The position numbers and the translations under genes are program-made. From positions 5,580,001-5,644,000 of the forward strand of contig OY744470.1 in the NCBI GenBank assembly GCA_963556145.1: a stretch of DNA of 64,000 bases, in the 5' to 3' direction. Source of the DNA: Hygrocybe punicea. Lineage: Eukaryota > Basidiomycota > Agaricomycetes > Agaricales > Hygrophoraceae. This document shows, piece by piece, positions 33,960-45,365 of this stretch. The notes under the pieces were generated by a model that was not told the origin of the DNA, searched no databases, and saw only the letters and a list, made by a program, of their open reading frames with translations. Position 1 is the stretch's first letter. Each line of letters opens with the position of its first letter.

Positions 33960-35592
33960 AGATTTTTGTATATATCATGGATTAGTGCTACTAGATGATA
34001 TCTATAGGCTAATGTACATGAAAAAAAAGTGAAAAAAAAGGGAAATTAAATAAAAATAAAAACGGGGATACATGGCATGCTGGCATTGGACAGGTGGGTA
34101 CCCACCTTCACCGATGTGTCGGAATTGGTCCACCCTCGATGGGGAAGGGCCCTGGATGGTGGGTAAGGAGAGGGGAGCATGCTGGGGGTCAGGGGAGGGG
34201 AGCCTGGTAAGAGGGTTGACAATGGGTGGTCAGGGAGGGGCTGTGAAGCGAGGCAGATAGGAAAATGGTAATGGTTTGGTTGGGGAAGAGTTCCTGTCCC
34301 AAAATGAGCAGTGGGAAGAGTCAATATGTGGGAGAAAGGGCGGGACATGGTGGGTACTTACCTTGGCCATTAAGGCCCCCCACAGCCTTCCCTGTATTCT
34401 ACCGTAGATAAAAACATTGGGGACACCATCTTGAACATCCCTTGCAGCCCCATTGTGGCTTCTACCATCCTGATCTGTCCCGTTGTTGAGTTGCGTGAGG
34501 GTGATGCTGATGCCAGTTGCGGCGATGATATCTTGACAATGATGGCACTGTTAACGACACCAACACCATATGTGACACACCATATGGTCTTTGTTGCGTT
34601 CATTGCTGTGCGCCCACCCCGCCGCCACTCGTTCCAATGATCGAGGACGTTGGTGGCAAATGGTGGGGGCGCTCTTACCTGGTTTTGAGGGCACCCTTGG
34701 AGGTGGTCTCAGTTCTAATCTCCACCCTTACCATCTTCCTCCTCATCCCTGTTGTTTTGAAAGTAGTCGAGAGTCAGAGTGTGGCAAATTTAGGAGTGGT
34801 GGTCACAAAAGGCTGAAATGTGACTTCATTATGTGAGTGGTCAGCCACATGTGCTGAAATGTGAACTTACCTCCCAACTTGCCTCCCGCTATGTTCACAC
34901 TCCCTGCCACATCAACAACAGCAGGAATGAGGACAAATGGGATGAATAGAACGATTCGCACCAAGAACCCCACCCTGGGCGCCCCCAAATCAGCACAAGA
35001 GCATGCCCACTGTTTGACACCAACGTCCTCAACCATTGGAATGAGCGGCGGCAGGGCGTGCGCACAGCAATAAATGAATTGAACACAATTTGGAGGGTTG
35101 GCCATAACAATGGCTTGGTTAATGGTGCCCTTGCCATTGAGATATTGCAACCGCAGCCCCCTCTTCCGCCACCTTCACACAACTCATCGGGGGGACTGAT
35201 TGGCACAGTGGAAACTGCTATTAGGGTGACATAGACATTGTAGGTGATGTCTCCATGGTTTGTATCAACGGTGGAATTTTGGGAGGGCCATGGGGGACCT
35301 TAATGGTGAAAGTAAGTACTTACCCCTTCCTGCTCTTTCTCCCCCGTACTCACACCGGTGCCTTCCTCCCAAAAGCTCTGGGCCAGGAACACTCCATCTA
35401 CCCCCCCAACTTTCCCCCCATCCACCTCACTTCCTTGGCTCTTCCCCACCTGTTCAATGCCAGCATGCCATGTATCCCCGTTTTTATTTTTATTTAATTT
35501 CCCTTTTATTTTGCTTTTTTCATGTAGATATCATCTATCTATCTATATATATATTATCTAGTAGTACTAATACATGATATATACAAAAATCT
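33960..35592. mobile_element. Inverted-repeat element inside the KDZ element
   Basis: Ends AGATTTTTGTATATATCATG (left, 33960) and its complement (right, to 35592), with matching inner parts (aaataaaaataaaaacggggatacatggcatgctggcattg versus its complement at about 35450-35500, shown here only in outline). The centre holds several sequences with splice-donor-like GTAAGT on the minus strand (near 34367, 34679 and 34873) and repeated modules, but no conserved protein. A clear target duplication was not found. It separates the KDZ transposase from the accessory gene that follows. Confidence 0.7.
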
Positions 35593-35607
35593 GCAAGAAA
35601 GTCAGGA

Positions 35608-36969
35608 TGCAGATGATGACACATCAGTCTGATGGTCAGATGTCGACTACTACCTCCCCCGCCAAATCACGTCTTCAAACGCCTGCAGCTGGCAACAATG
35701 GCCGCTACACTATGGCTAGTGTACATTCAGTTTATGGTTGTACCTCTAGCAATGGTTTCAGCTCGAATGTGCGTCTTGCAAGTGCTCGCGCAATGATTCG
35801 CCATCAAGTCTTGACTGACAATGCTCACCTGTCTGTGAGGCTCACAGGCGGACTTCATCCGATGTACATCATGCTTCATGGCAACGGAGAGGCAGATAAA
35901 CGAGACCAGAAAGAAATTAGGCAGTTATTGGAAGACTCTTACTGGGATGTCTTGGATGCAGTATGTATAGACCTTTTTTTTTCATACCCTTTTTTCATGA
36001 TCAATGGTCACTAGTTGTCAGTACAGGACCACATCGATGGAGGGATAACCCTTCTCATGCGTTGCCCTGGTTATTGTGCAGACAAAGACATAACCACTGA
36101 AAACATCACCATCGACATTTATATCTCTCCCCATGAATTGCTCGAGGTTGGTGAGTGACTGAATGAGGTTGCTGCAGTTTTAGCACAAAGATTTGGTGAA
36201 GACTTCATCATTCCACATCTGCGCTGGTTTGCAACTCGTTGCCGCACAGAGAAAGTTACCCCCCCGATGCCCCTCGTAAGTCTCTTTATTCTGGGACTTG
36301 CATCGCATTCACACCAATTTGCAGCATTCAGTTTTCAATTATAATAAGGAACCTTTTCTACCGCCATACACCAAGCCTGGCGATTGTCATCTTCGTTGTC
36401 GCTGCCTACCCTCTAGAACTCCAATCCTATCGTCATCCAACAACAACAATGAATCCATTGCATGGTGGGCTGAAGCCAGCCTTCTCGCTGACAAGTATGA
36501 ACATGAAGCTACTCCTCCCCCGGTCCTATCACCACCATTGTCGCTGGTGCTGAAGCCTTCCACCGCGCGAATGGAATCTATTCCCCCTGCTAGAGACGGG
36601 TTTGGCAGTGCGATAATCAGCATAGGCCCATTCACAGATGCTGTTCTCGATTACTACCATCTCAATGATTCTCTTATACCAAAGCTTCGCATCCTGTCCA
36701 CCACTGTTCGCAGCAGCAGGTGGGAAGCAACACTTCAGGGCACAGGATGGGAACTCAAATGTCAGCAAGCTGTCAAGCTCTCAAACGCCATGATTTCCGA
36801 CATAAAGAATGAGCCCACAGTTCAAATGAAGGTAATGTCCATATTCAGTTAGCGTGTTGTATGATTAATCGAGTTCCTGCAGTGCAACGGTGTCGGATCC
36901 TTTTGTATGTTTCTCCTTTCATCTTGTATTATTCTCCTAGCCGGGATGTTAGTCCTGTTGGTTTTTTGA
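35608..36969 (+). CDS. Unknown accessory gene 1 of the KDZ element
   Basis: At least four exons on the plus strand. The first runs from ATG near 35608 (MQMMTHQSDGQMS..) to EDSYWDVLDA, and the next reads DHIDGGITLLMRCPGYCADKD. Later exons contain VAAVLAQRFGEDFIIPHLRW, SIAWWAEASLLADKYEHE and GFGSAIISIGPFTDAVLDYY. A TGA follows LLEVGE in exon 2 (near 36159), so the copy may be broken unless a splice avoids it. No known domain recognised. Its position between transposase and a second accessory gene suggests it belongs to the element. Confidence 0.45.
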
Positions 36970-37272
36970 TTTAGGCACTGTTTCATCTGTGATAGCTTAG
37001 ATGCGTTGTTTTAGCAAGCCAGACTCAGACATTTATTTGGACCATGATATGTTATCTCCAAGATGTTCTGCCACATTTGCGACATGCCAAACCACTTTGT
37101 GTTGTGCCATACCACTTGATTTTATGGATGGCGCCCTGAAGCAGAACTCTCAGTTCATTGCATGTTTACATTCCTCTGTGCAAATTCAACATAATCCCAT
37201 TTTGTGTCATCATATTTATTCAGGTCATTCAACCCTCATGTCCCTGTGCATTCGATTGCCTCCTCCCTTACC

Positions 37273-39019
37273 ATGCCATTACAGTTTTACAAACCAACTG
37301 TACAGCATCCCACACCCATTCAAGGGGTGCTCAGGGTCCACAAGCAGGTTCAGCTCACAAAAGAGGCCCATGCAGCAGTCAAAGCTTGTCAATGCAAAGC
37401 CTCTCATCACTACCGAAAGGACATTGAGGATGCCTGGGCCAAGATTGATGAAGCAACAGAGAACATCACATCTACCCACCACAAAAGTATCTGACATGTG
37501 CAGAGCAAGTTTCACATGGGTAGCACCATGTCTCATAGCAAACGAGATAAATCAAGCCCTTGGAACGCTGGAGAATGGATCTCTGGACCTCAGAGGGAAA
37601 GGCTCAGGGGGAGCCGCGGCTGGGAGGGGGAAGCTGGGGAGAACCCTAAGATGGATGACTAAGCTACTACAGGAATGGGAATCTACTGGCTAAGGGTCTC
37701 CAGGGTCCTAGGGGCTAGCAGCAACTGCTGCAACGCTTTCTTCTGGAAGAAGGGGATCGCTCTAAAAGAGTACCAGGTGCAAAAGGCGCAAACCAATGGG
37801 GGTAATCAATTCTTCACATTCATCATGATTTTTTACTGATGATTATCCTGTTGACAGACGAGAGCGAAGAGACAGAGATAGACCGCGGTAGGACTAATGA
37901 ATGTATTTCATAAGTTCTGTTCTGATGGTGTTCTACCCTAGGTCTGAAGCTCTCCGGAAAGGAGTTCCTGCAATGGCTAATCAAGACGTATAAACTGGAG
38001 TACTTAACTCTGGCGCAGAAGCAGAGGGATGATCTTGTTCGCAAGTTTGATGAATTCAAAGCTAATAAAATAGTTGGACAGCGTATCTCGACGAAGTCCA
38101 AGGTGAATGATGTCACCCATATGCTGAAGGCCATAGAGAATGAGGTATGTCTTCTCATCCTAAACCTCATAGTCTTGTGCCTACTGTTCAGTTGACCAAT
38201 CTGAAATCACGAACCAGAGTCGAGACCATGCTCTTCACAACACGCGGCACAATGGATTTCCCTCTCCGCACTGTCAAATTTACTACCGAAGGTGTTGAAG
38301 ACTTTTTAGAGGGTGCAATGAAAACAGACACACAGGATTTCATAGGGAAGATGGAGGGTTTCGCAGTACAAGGCGTGAAGGGTTCGTTTCCAATGTTTTA
38401 AATTTGTGTCAGTCCCGATTGTTGACTGTAGGGGCAGCAAAAAACCATCAGCAGCGTGCTGCTGCTCTCCGTGCTGACATTTGAAATGAGATACATCACG
38501 GCCTACATAGGTTTCCGATCATTCAAATCATTTATTCAACCCTGATGTGTTCACAGTGGCGGTAACCCAGGACCCTGCTGCTCGGATGCAATATGCACTC
38601 TATTGGAGGAATGTGGTGAAGCGCTACCACGTCTTGATTGAAGGTTGGCCAGAAAATGTCCCATTCAAGAACCTCAGCAAGTTCTCAATCTCGATCTCCC
38701 AACTTGAAAGCATGCTTTGCAAGTGGCATTTTGGCAAAATATATTGGCGGAAGCTCACCAATGAAGAGTTCAATCAGATGGAGGCCAAGAGGGACAAGGA
38801 CATCGAAGATAAAGAACCTACCCCACACCGCCGCTGCTCAGACACAGGTAAAAAGAGGCCGAGGGACAGGACAACGTCGGGTACCTCTGGGCCCCTGCCA
38901 AGAAATATCGGAGCCATAGCGCTATTGACACTGACACTGATGAGGATGGACCAACTGTTGATGCACGCACTGTATCAGAGACTGTTGAGACTTGCAGTGC
39001 AAACACTGATACCACATAA
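37273..39019 (+). pseudogene. Unknown accessory gene 2 of the KDZ element, interrupted
   Basis: Multi-exon reading from MPLQFYKPTVQHPTPIQGV, with QLTKEAHAAVKACQCKASHH, IEDAWAKIDEATENI, KEFLQWLIKTYKLEY, LVRKFDEFKANKIVGQRIS, MLFTTRGTMDFPLRTVKF, FIGKMEGFAVQGVKG and CKWHFGKIYWRKLTNEEF, ending at TAA (39017-39019). I recall a dispersed Agaricomycete family with these blocks, function unknown; it is mostly helical and charged. A 163-bp insertion at 37569-37731 splits the SPWNAFFWKKG motif, and a TGA follows ALRADI near 38484, where Arg is likely. Both make this copy defective. Confidence 0.6.
37569..37731. mobile_element. 163-bp insertion with AACGC duplication
   Basis: Begins TGGAGAATGGATCTCTGG, ends GCAGCAACTGCTGC, and is flanked by AACGC (37564-37568, 37732-37736). 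Its removal restores the ORF of the accessory gene. It is too short for a known autonomous class; a very small solo LTR or a SINE-less relic are possible. Confidence 0.7.
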
Positions 39020-39374
39020 AGTGTTGGTAGTACTTTCGTATACCCTTGTCCTTATGCTTAGACTTTCCTTGTTCACAATCCACATAGTTCTACTACTGTC
39101 TGTTATTGAGAAACATTGTACAATACAGATGACAGAAAGCAATTGAAAGGTGGCTCTGAAAACATTGGAGTTAACCATAGATGCAACTTTGAGAACGTGG
39201 CGGTCAAAGCGATGTTAAATGCATTAATGAACTCCTCGCTCACCATCTTACTTACTGGCGATCCAAACTGGTCATCATCCCCTGGGCTACCTCACCCACA
39301 ACTCGTCGTCACCCTGTCTCTCGAGGGCAGTGGCAGATACAGATGACTTGTCGCTGTTGGTAAACTACTTGTGG

Positions 39375-40131
39375 GGCCTGATACATGGAGGGGGGGAGGG
39401 GGGAGTGGGATGGATGGAGTGGGATGCAGGGGGAATATTGAGTTGCAGGGATTGAATGTGTTGATTGTTGAATTGGTTGCATTGGGCAGTAGTGTGGGAG
39501 AGGAGGCTAAGCGATGTGCATGGGCCATGGGAATGATAGGCGCATGACGAGAGAATGGCGGGGAGATGGTGCAAGAGGGACAGGCAATGGGCATGAGAGT
39601 GGGCACTTGCCAACCGTGCCAGACCTTCAGTAAGAGGCTGCATTAGAAAAGGCGGAGTGAGACAATGAAGAACGCTTACAGGAGAATGAAAGAAGCAGTG
39701 CAACCAGAAAAGATGCCCCTGCCCTCCAACGGTGCCGACGCCCTGCGTCAAGCCAACAAGGCAGCGAGTTTGGCATTGAGTTTGGCATTGAATGGCGTGT
39801 AGAGGGCGTGCAGAGAAGGTTGAGGAGGTTGGGAAGTGCCACGGGAGGATGGAGGTGACGCGCAGTGGCAAGTAAGAAGAGTCAGGAGGTGTGGGAGATG
39901 GTGAGTGGAGGTATATGTAGCCAGGAGTGCTGTGGGGAACACGCCGGCCCCACCTGCAATGGTCCCGCCCCTCCCCTGGGGGGGGCAGGGTTATTTCGAC
40001 GAAGTACAGCCAGGTATTGGGGCAAGGTTTAAAGCTGGGGTTGGGAAAACAAAGAAGTCAAGCCAAACAATAGCTGCTGAGGCACGTGCTCAACAGCTAT
40101 TGTTAGGCTTACATAGTGGGATGGTCAGGTG
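39375..40131 (-). repeat. Right inverted end of the KDZ element
   Basis: Complement of 29652-30412. It keeps the CpG sites that the left end has lost at eight positions in the outer 390 bp. Confidence 0.85.
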
Positions 40132-43100
40132 CTATTTCAAGTCAAGGTCACATCATCCAAGGTGAAAAGTAAAATCGGCATACTTGGACAAATTTCAGCC
40201 TATTTTGGCACTGTGGAGTCGCAAGGTTGAGGAAGTTTGCACCTGCACATGCTCTTGTGGTTGCAGAACTTGCCAATATATGAAGAGATGCATGGGCTAC
40301 TTAAGTCAGAAGATTTTTGTGCCCACGTCGTCACATACATACAAGCCAACTTCAGAGCACACACACCCAGATTAGAGACTGCGGAAGCCATAAAGTTGAT
40401 ACCCAATGAACGAGACATCGCCTACAACCGGCTGACCCATCCTGATACACCTGGTTACAATCACCAATTAGAAGCAATTAGAAGCATTCCAGCGTCAAGT
40501 TGTACGCACAAAACAAATCCACACTTGTGAACCGTGTTGATGTCTTGTTCTGGACAAGCATGGAAGATACAAGTGCAAGTGCAGGGCACCATTTGAGCTG
40601 GCCACAGAAGACGCGGTGGATGAAACTGGAAACTGGAGGCCAAGAGGACATACGAGTATCTAAATGGGTGGATACCAGGCATTTCTGTAAACGTCCACTG
40701 CAATAACAATGGAAAGCTTATAACCAATGGCGAGGGCACCAAAATTTTATCATTTTATGTGACCGGTTACGCCGCCAAAAAACAGGGAAAAAATCACAAT
40801 TTGTCCGCTATCATGGCAAAAGGGCATGCATATCATATGGATCACTCCGAATATCTCCAGAGCCTGCAGGACCAGCAAAGACTACTGCTGTTCCAACTCG
40901 TGCATGCAATCAACCAAGAGCAAGAACTGGCTGCACCCATGGTCATATCCTACCTGATGGGATGGCATGACATCTACCGATCACATCATTATACCCACAT
41001 ATACTGGTCATCTTTCATACACGCACTACTGAAAGCTTTTCCAGAGCTCCGCCAATCACCAAAGTAAGGTCACAGCTACTCAATAATTCTCATTGCTGAT
41101 GAACTGGTGGCAATCCAGACCTTCTGAGATAACTGCAGATCAAGAACCAGCTAATGAGGAGTGCCCACAAACAGCAACCAGATAAGCATCTCATCATCTT
41201 ATATCCTGCCATCAAAATTTACATCAAAATCAGTACCAACAGTGAAGACAAAGGAGACATAGGCACCTGAGAAACAGAGGTACGAACACACAACACACAT
41301 ATACATACTGGGCAACAAAATTAAACTCACCAATGTTACCTTAGGATGGACACAAGAATATCACGCTGGATGCTGACTCTGCGGGCAGAGTTTATGTCAA
41401 GTGTCAAGTCATCGATTACTGCTGTAGAGGAGACAGTTTAGCTGTAGAGGAGACAGTTTATATGGCTACAATGTCATCGATTTCTTTGTTGACACTTACG
41501 AGGGAGACATGCCCAAAAGTGTACGGCATCAAAAAGATGGTAGAAGACATGGCAGAACCAGACACAATAACCGAAAATGAACCAAATGACGTCAACCAAT
41601 GCCGGAAACCTGGTCGCCCATCAAATGACTGTGTAAATTATACCAACTGTCATCCGAAGTCAACACAAAAAACGTGCATAATATGCACTCAAGGCCACAA
41701 CACATTACCAAATTTCATTGGACGTTACTTCCCATGTCGAGATGATCCCAAAATCTATCTGTTTTATTGTGCATCTATGCTAGTTCTTCTAAAGCCCTGG
41801 AGGGACATAACAGTCGACTTAAAGCAACCCTCACAAACATGGTCCAGCACTTTCAAGGAATTCATTGCCACAGCACCAAAAAGATATTCGGACATCGCAT
41901 CTGGAATTCAATATTTTCACGAGTGTGAATATGCCGCTAAACACACCACAGATAGCCACATTAAGGAGCATCACAACCACATCAACCATGAAGATTATGA
42001 CAAAGAGGACACAAATATCAGTGAAGACTACCAACTACAAGAGGAAGGGTATTCAGAAGAGGGACTCAAACAGTTAAAGTCTTCACATATTCAGTGGGGA
42101 GAATATTTCCATGGCCGATTGGCAGTCAAGTATGGAAAAAGGGCAAAATTCTTTACAGACAATGATTCAACATGGCTCATACAAAATCAGTCCAAAACAG
42201 TTTCAGCAGCAAGTGGAGACAGCCACGTGCAGCTGTTGAAGTGAAAGCAGCAAATGGAGGCTGATGTTGCATCACAAAATGAAGCAGCTGACACACCTAG
42301 ACAAGACACAATGAGAGAACCAGACAATGGAAGTGTCAATCATATCAAAGATAAAGCAAAATCGAAGCCTTCCATGTCATTGCTGGAACCAAACTCCGAA
42401 GTGTCTCTCACTGCAGTCAATCCATTGCAGCTCAAGGCTGACCAGTATTGAGCATTTAAAATAATAACATGGCATCTGGATGAAACATTGGCTGGGTGTG
42501 GACCACTGCCATTACGAATGATCATTCACGGTGAAGGGGGAACAGGAAAATCAAAAGTAATACAAACAGTTACTGACTATTTTGCACAAAAAAGCACCAG
42601 ATATCTCCTCCTCAAATCTGCATACACAGGAGTCATGGCATCACTTGTCGGTGGAAAAATGACACATTCAATTGGAATGATATCCCTAACCAGACGATCT
42701 ATTGGAATGAGCGATGAGATGAAGGCAAAGCTGCAGCAATTTTGGCAACATGTCACCTACCTCGTAATTAACGAATGTTCCATGATATCCTTGCAAAGTT
42801 GTCGAAACACATCAGAATAGAAAACAAGACAGCCAAAGAAGGAAAAACCAACTGAAGTTTTGGGGGATCAACATCATTCTATGTGGGGACTTCCACCAAT
42901 TCCCTCCTGTGGCAACAGAAGCATCTGAAGCTCTGTACTATCCTATAAACACAGCAAAAGATTCAGTCGAAAGCCAACTGGGACGTGCAACATATGAAGA
43001 ATTCGACACCCTCGTGATTCTCAAACAACAAATGAGAGTGACCGACAAAGAGTGGCACCAATTTTTAACTCACCTCCATCACAGTCAGGTAGAAGAAGCA

Positions 43101-43150
43101 GACGTAAAGATGCTCTGAACATTAGAGGACTTTACACTCCCCCACACATC
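40132..43150 (+). pseudogene. Helitron fragment 5 (rest of Rep domain and PIF1 helicase)
   Basis: Continues the Rep domain: SSKVKSKIGILGQISAYFGT, then SQG, TGA (40228), GSLHLHMLLWLQNLP. HLHM is the first HUH-type metal motif region. VTGYAAKKQGKNHNLSAIM and the following helical segment come next. The helicase part has a Walker A, GEGGTGKSKVIQT (about 42533), then YTGVMASLVGGKMTHSIG, VINECSMIS (Walker B-like; Glu-Cys where relatives have Asp-Glu) and ILCGDFHQFPPV. It ends near ADVKML and a short tail. Many frameshifts. The Rep nicks one strand and the helicase unwinds in rolling-circle transposition; this copy cannot. Confidence 0.85.
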
Positions 43151-43154
43151 CTCC

Positions 43155-43446
43155 TGGAGTCAACCAGGAATACCGAGTATTTACCAGGAATTTACCAGGA
43201 ATTTACCAGGAATTTACCAGGACTAGCCAGGAATGGCTTCTAGCCAAATTCTGAGTGGTACAATCCACCAGGAATACAAGGATTCCTACCAGGAATTCCC
43301 AGGGATTGACTGGGACTTTACCAGGACTATTCCTGGTAATTTACCAGGACTTCCTGGTACCAGGAAAGAACCAGGAATCACCTGTAACCAGGACTTTACC
43401 AGGAGTCCTGATGAATTCCACCAGGAATCCACCAGGAATCCCTAAA
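43155..43446. repeat. CCAGGAAT minisatellite
   Basis: Tandem, variable spacing of ttaccaggaat and accaggactt words, including an exact 14-15-bp run at 43185-43220. A shorter patch of the same words is at 49718-49768. It abuts the end of Helitron coding. The short ORFs over it (YQEFTRN-like) are repeat artefacts. Confidence 0.8.
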
Positions 43447-43529
43447 TCACCATTTATAGCAATGCCTAGGCATCCTATTTAGGCTATACTGTTTAATACA
43501 TTATATAATAAATAATTGATATCTACTAT

Positions 43530-44215
43530 TTGGGGTTGTGTCCTGAGAGTTTACGGTGGCGGAAACTCAATTATATACCAAAAATGAGTGATGCACGGAC
43601 CATTCAACACAGACGCGCGTGATCACATGACCTGAAATTCAACACAGCCGCAATCACGCGTTCAACACGCCAACAACCAACATCAAACATGACAACGCCC
43701 AACACAACAATGCCCAACACCCCACATGCATGAACGGGAAAGGGAGCACAAAACAGAATGACACCGGGGGAACGGGAACCACAGGAATGCAAATGGGAAT
43801 GCAAATGGGCACAAGAAGAAGGGAATGGGTTAGGGAATGGAACACCAAGCAGCAACAGCAACAGCAACAGCAACTTCATGATGCGGACAAACGCAGGCGG
43901 CCATGGAGGGGGTGGTGATGTGCCCACCCCCGCATCAGTATGTTTTACATTTTTTAAATTTTCTATTCTGTTACTGACTATTACCTACGATGTCCACATC
44001 CACGAGAACGGGAATGCAATGGGAATGGGAGCGGGAATGGGAACAGCAATGGCAACAGCAACTTCACGTGGACAAATGCAGGTTGCCATGGCAGGGGTGG
44101 TAATGTGCCCACCCCCACATCGGTATGTTTTTTATTCACGTCTTTGTGTTTATATTGCGGTACTGACTATTACTACGACACCCACGCCCATGCCCATGCC
44201 CACGACCATGGCCTC
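43530..44215 (+). repeat. Exon-like repeated units, part 1
   Basis: Two tandem, diverged units, each ending gg(t/a)gg..tgtgcccacccccrcatcrgtatgtttt, i.e. a coding-like G/N/Q-rich stretch followed by a splice-donor-like GTATGT and an intron-like AT-rich tail with a tactgactattac branch-like word. Related units occur after the nested element (45366-46000) and, on the other strand, at 59160-59720. The peptide content (GNGMGMG, QQQQQ) is low-complexity. This could be a decayed multi-exon gene grown by exon duplication or a non-autonomous element. Product unknown. Confidence 0.4.
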
Positions 44216-44223
44216 AACATCCC

Positions 44224-45357
44224 TAGGCAATGACATGGGTACGGGTAACCTGCATGGGTTGCGGGTACGGGTACTGCCAGGTACGGGTACGGGTACTGCC
44301 AGGTATGGGTACGGGTTACCTTTTTTGGACCCGGGCAAAACCTGTACCCATGACCGCAGGTCTTGGCATACCCGTATATCAGCATCAACACAAACGGACA
44401 CAACAACCCAGCCGCAACTGCTTACCAACACCTCCGTTTTCAAGTGCCCACTGCCTCCGCCTCGACGCAAACATCATGGCATCTCCATGTTGACCCAAAT
44501 GGCCCCACTGGCATCCTCGTGTGAAGCCATGTCCCAACATGTTGCACGACACCCCGTCGTCAAATAGTGCCCAAACGTGCCCAAAACCCAACGGGAGACA
44601 CATCACACACCCACGTCAGCCCCAAACACACCGTCCCCGCTGCAAAACGCGTCCGAACATGTCTCAACTCCCACCCCGGCCCCAAACCCTGCGCCCATGC
44701 AAGAAAATGCGTTCAAATGCATCCCAGACTGCAGTCCCACAACACCCAACCATTTGACACCCACACAGGCCCCAAAGCCCATGCCCGTGCAACAGAACGT
44801 GCCCAAACACATGCCAGACCCTGTTCCACCCAATTACATGCCCACACGTGCCCACATCAGCCCAGAATCATGACACCACTGTCCAGACGCCGCAACTGCG
44901 AACACCAAGGCTCAACAGCATCGAAACGTGGGCTGACACGTACGCAAGGTTCAAGATGACGCATACGCAAGGTTCGAGATGACGCATATGCAAGGTTCGA
45001 GACGACAAAGGAGGATGAGAGGAAGGGGAGAATGGGAGATGGTACGGGGAACAAGGAGATGGATACGATGGGTGAGAGACTCTCGCCCACGAGAACCACC
45101 CATCGCCTGGTTCCCAGCCCCCCCACTCCTCACGTTTGCACAGCACCACATCAATTGACGTGCATGTCAGCAACGTGAGGTGGATGTGGGCTGGAACCCG
45201 CCAGGTTTCCTGCACGGGTCAATACCCGTACCCAACCCACCACTACCTGCCATCTACCTGCTGAAAAAAGACCCGTGGGTAGATGGGTACGGGTTGGAGT
45301 GGGTCTGGGTATGGGTCGGCCTCAGGACACCCGTGGGTATACCCATGTCATTGCCTA
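44224..45357. mobile_element. hAT-type non-autonomous element, AACATCCC duplication
   Basis: Ends TAGGCAATGACATGGGTA (left) and the complement at the right, flanked by an exact 8-bp duplication AACATCCC (44216-44223, 45358-45365). The subterminal region has clustered gggtacgggtac words (44240-44325), partly inverted on the right side (45215-45345), plausibly enzyme-binding sites. The middle has a 22-bp direct repeat, gacgcatacgcaaggttcga-like, three times at 44937-45005. No transposase. Long ORFs on both strands lack domains. Confidence 0.85.
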
Positions 45358-45365
45358 AACATCCC

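Larger units (their letters stand above)
29652..40131 (+). mobile_element. KDZ-type transposon, internally deleted, with nested insertions
   Basis: A 10.5-kb unit with inverted ends of about 760 bp (29652-30412 and about 39375-40131) that start CACCTGACCATCCCAC. It is bounded by a perfect 8-bp duplication CTATTTCA (29644-29651, 40132-40139), the duplication length reported for Kyakuja-Dileera-Zisupton elements. It carries N- and C-terminal parts of a KDZ transposase and two accessory genes on the same strand. The catalytic core is deleted. Nested inside are a hAT-type element (31029-32181), an inverted-repeat element (33960-35592) and a 163-bp insertion. Differences between the two ends in the outer 390 bp are all CpG-type. 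The element is defective on its own. Confidence 0.85.
23909..43150 (+). mobile_element. Helitron coding region split by four insertions
   Basis: Five separated segments (23909-24871, 25647-25737, 27398-27837, 29594-29651, 40132-43150) read in order as one basidiomycete Helitron protein. The first is an N-terminal DUF6570-like region, followed by the Rep/HUH (Helitron_like_N) domain and then a PIF1-type helicase. At each junction the frame or motif order resumes after removal of the inserted element and one copy of its target duplication. The host Helitron has many stops and frameshifts, so it is dead and older than its passengers. Neither Helitron terminus (TC start, CTRR hairpin end) was identified; the left side abuts a truncated LTR and the right side a minisatellite. 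Confidence 0.8.
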
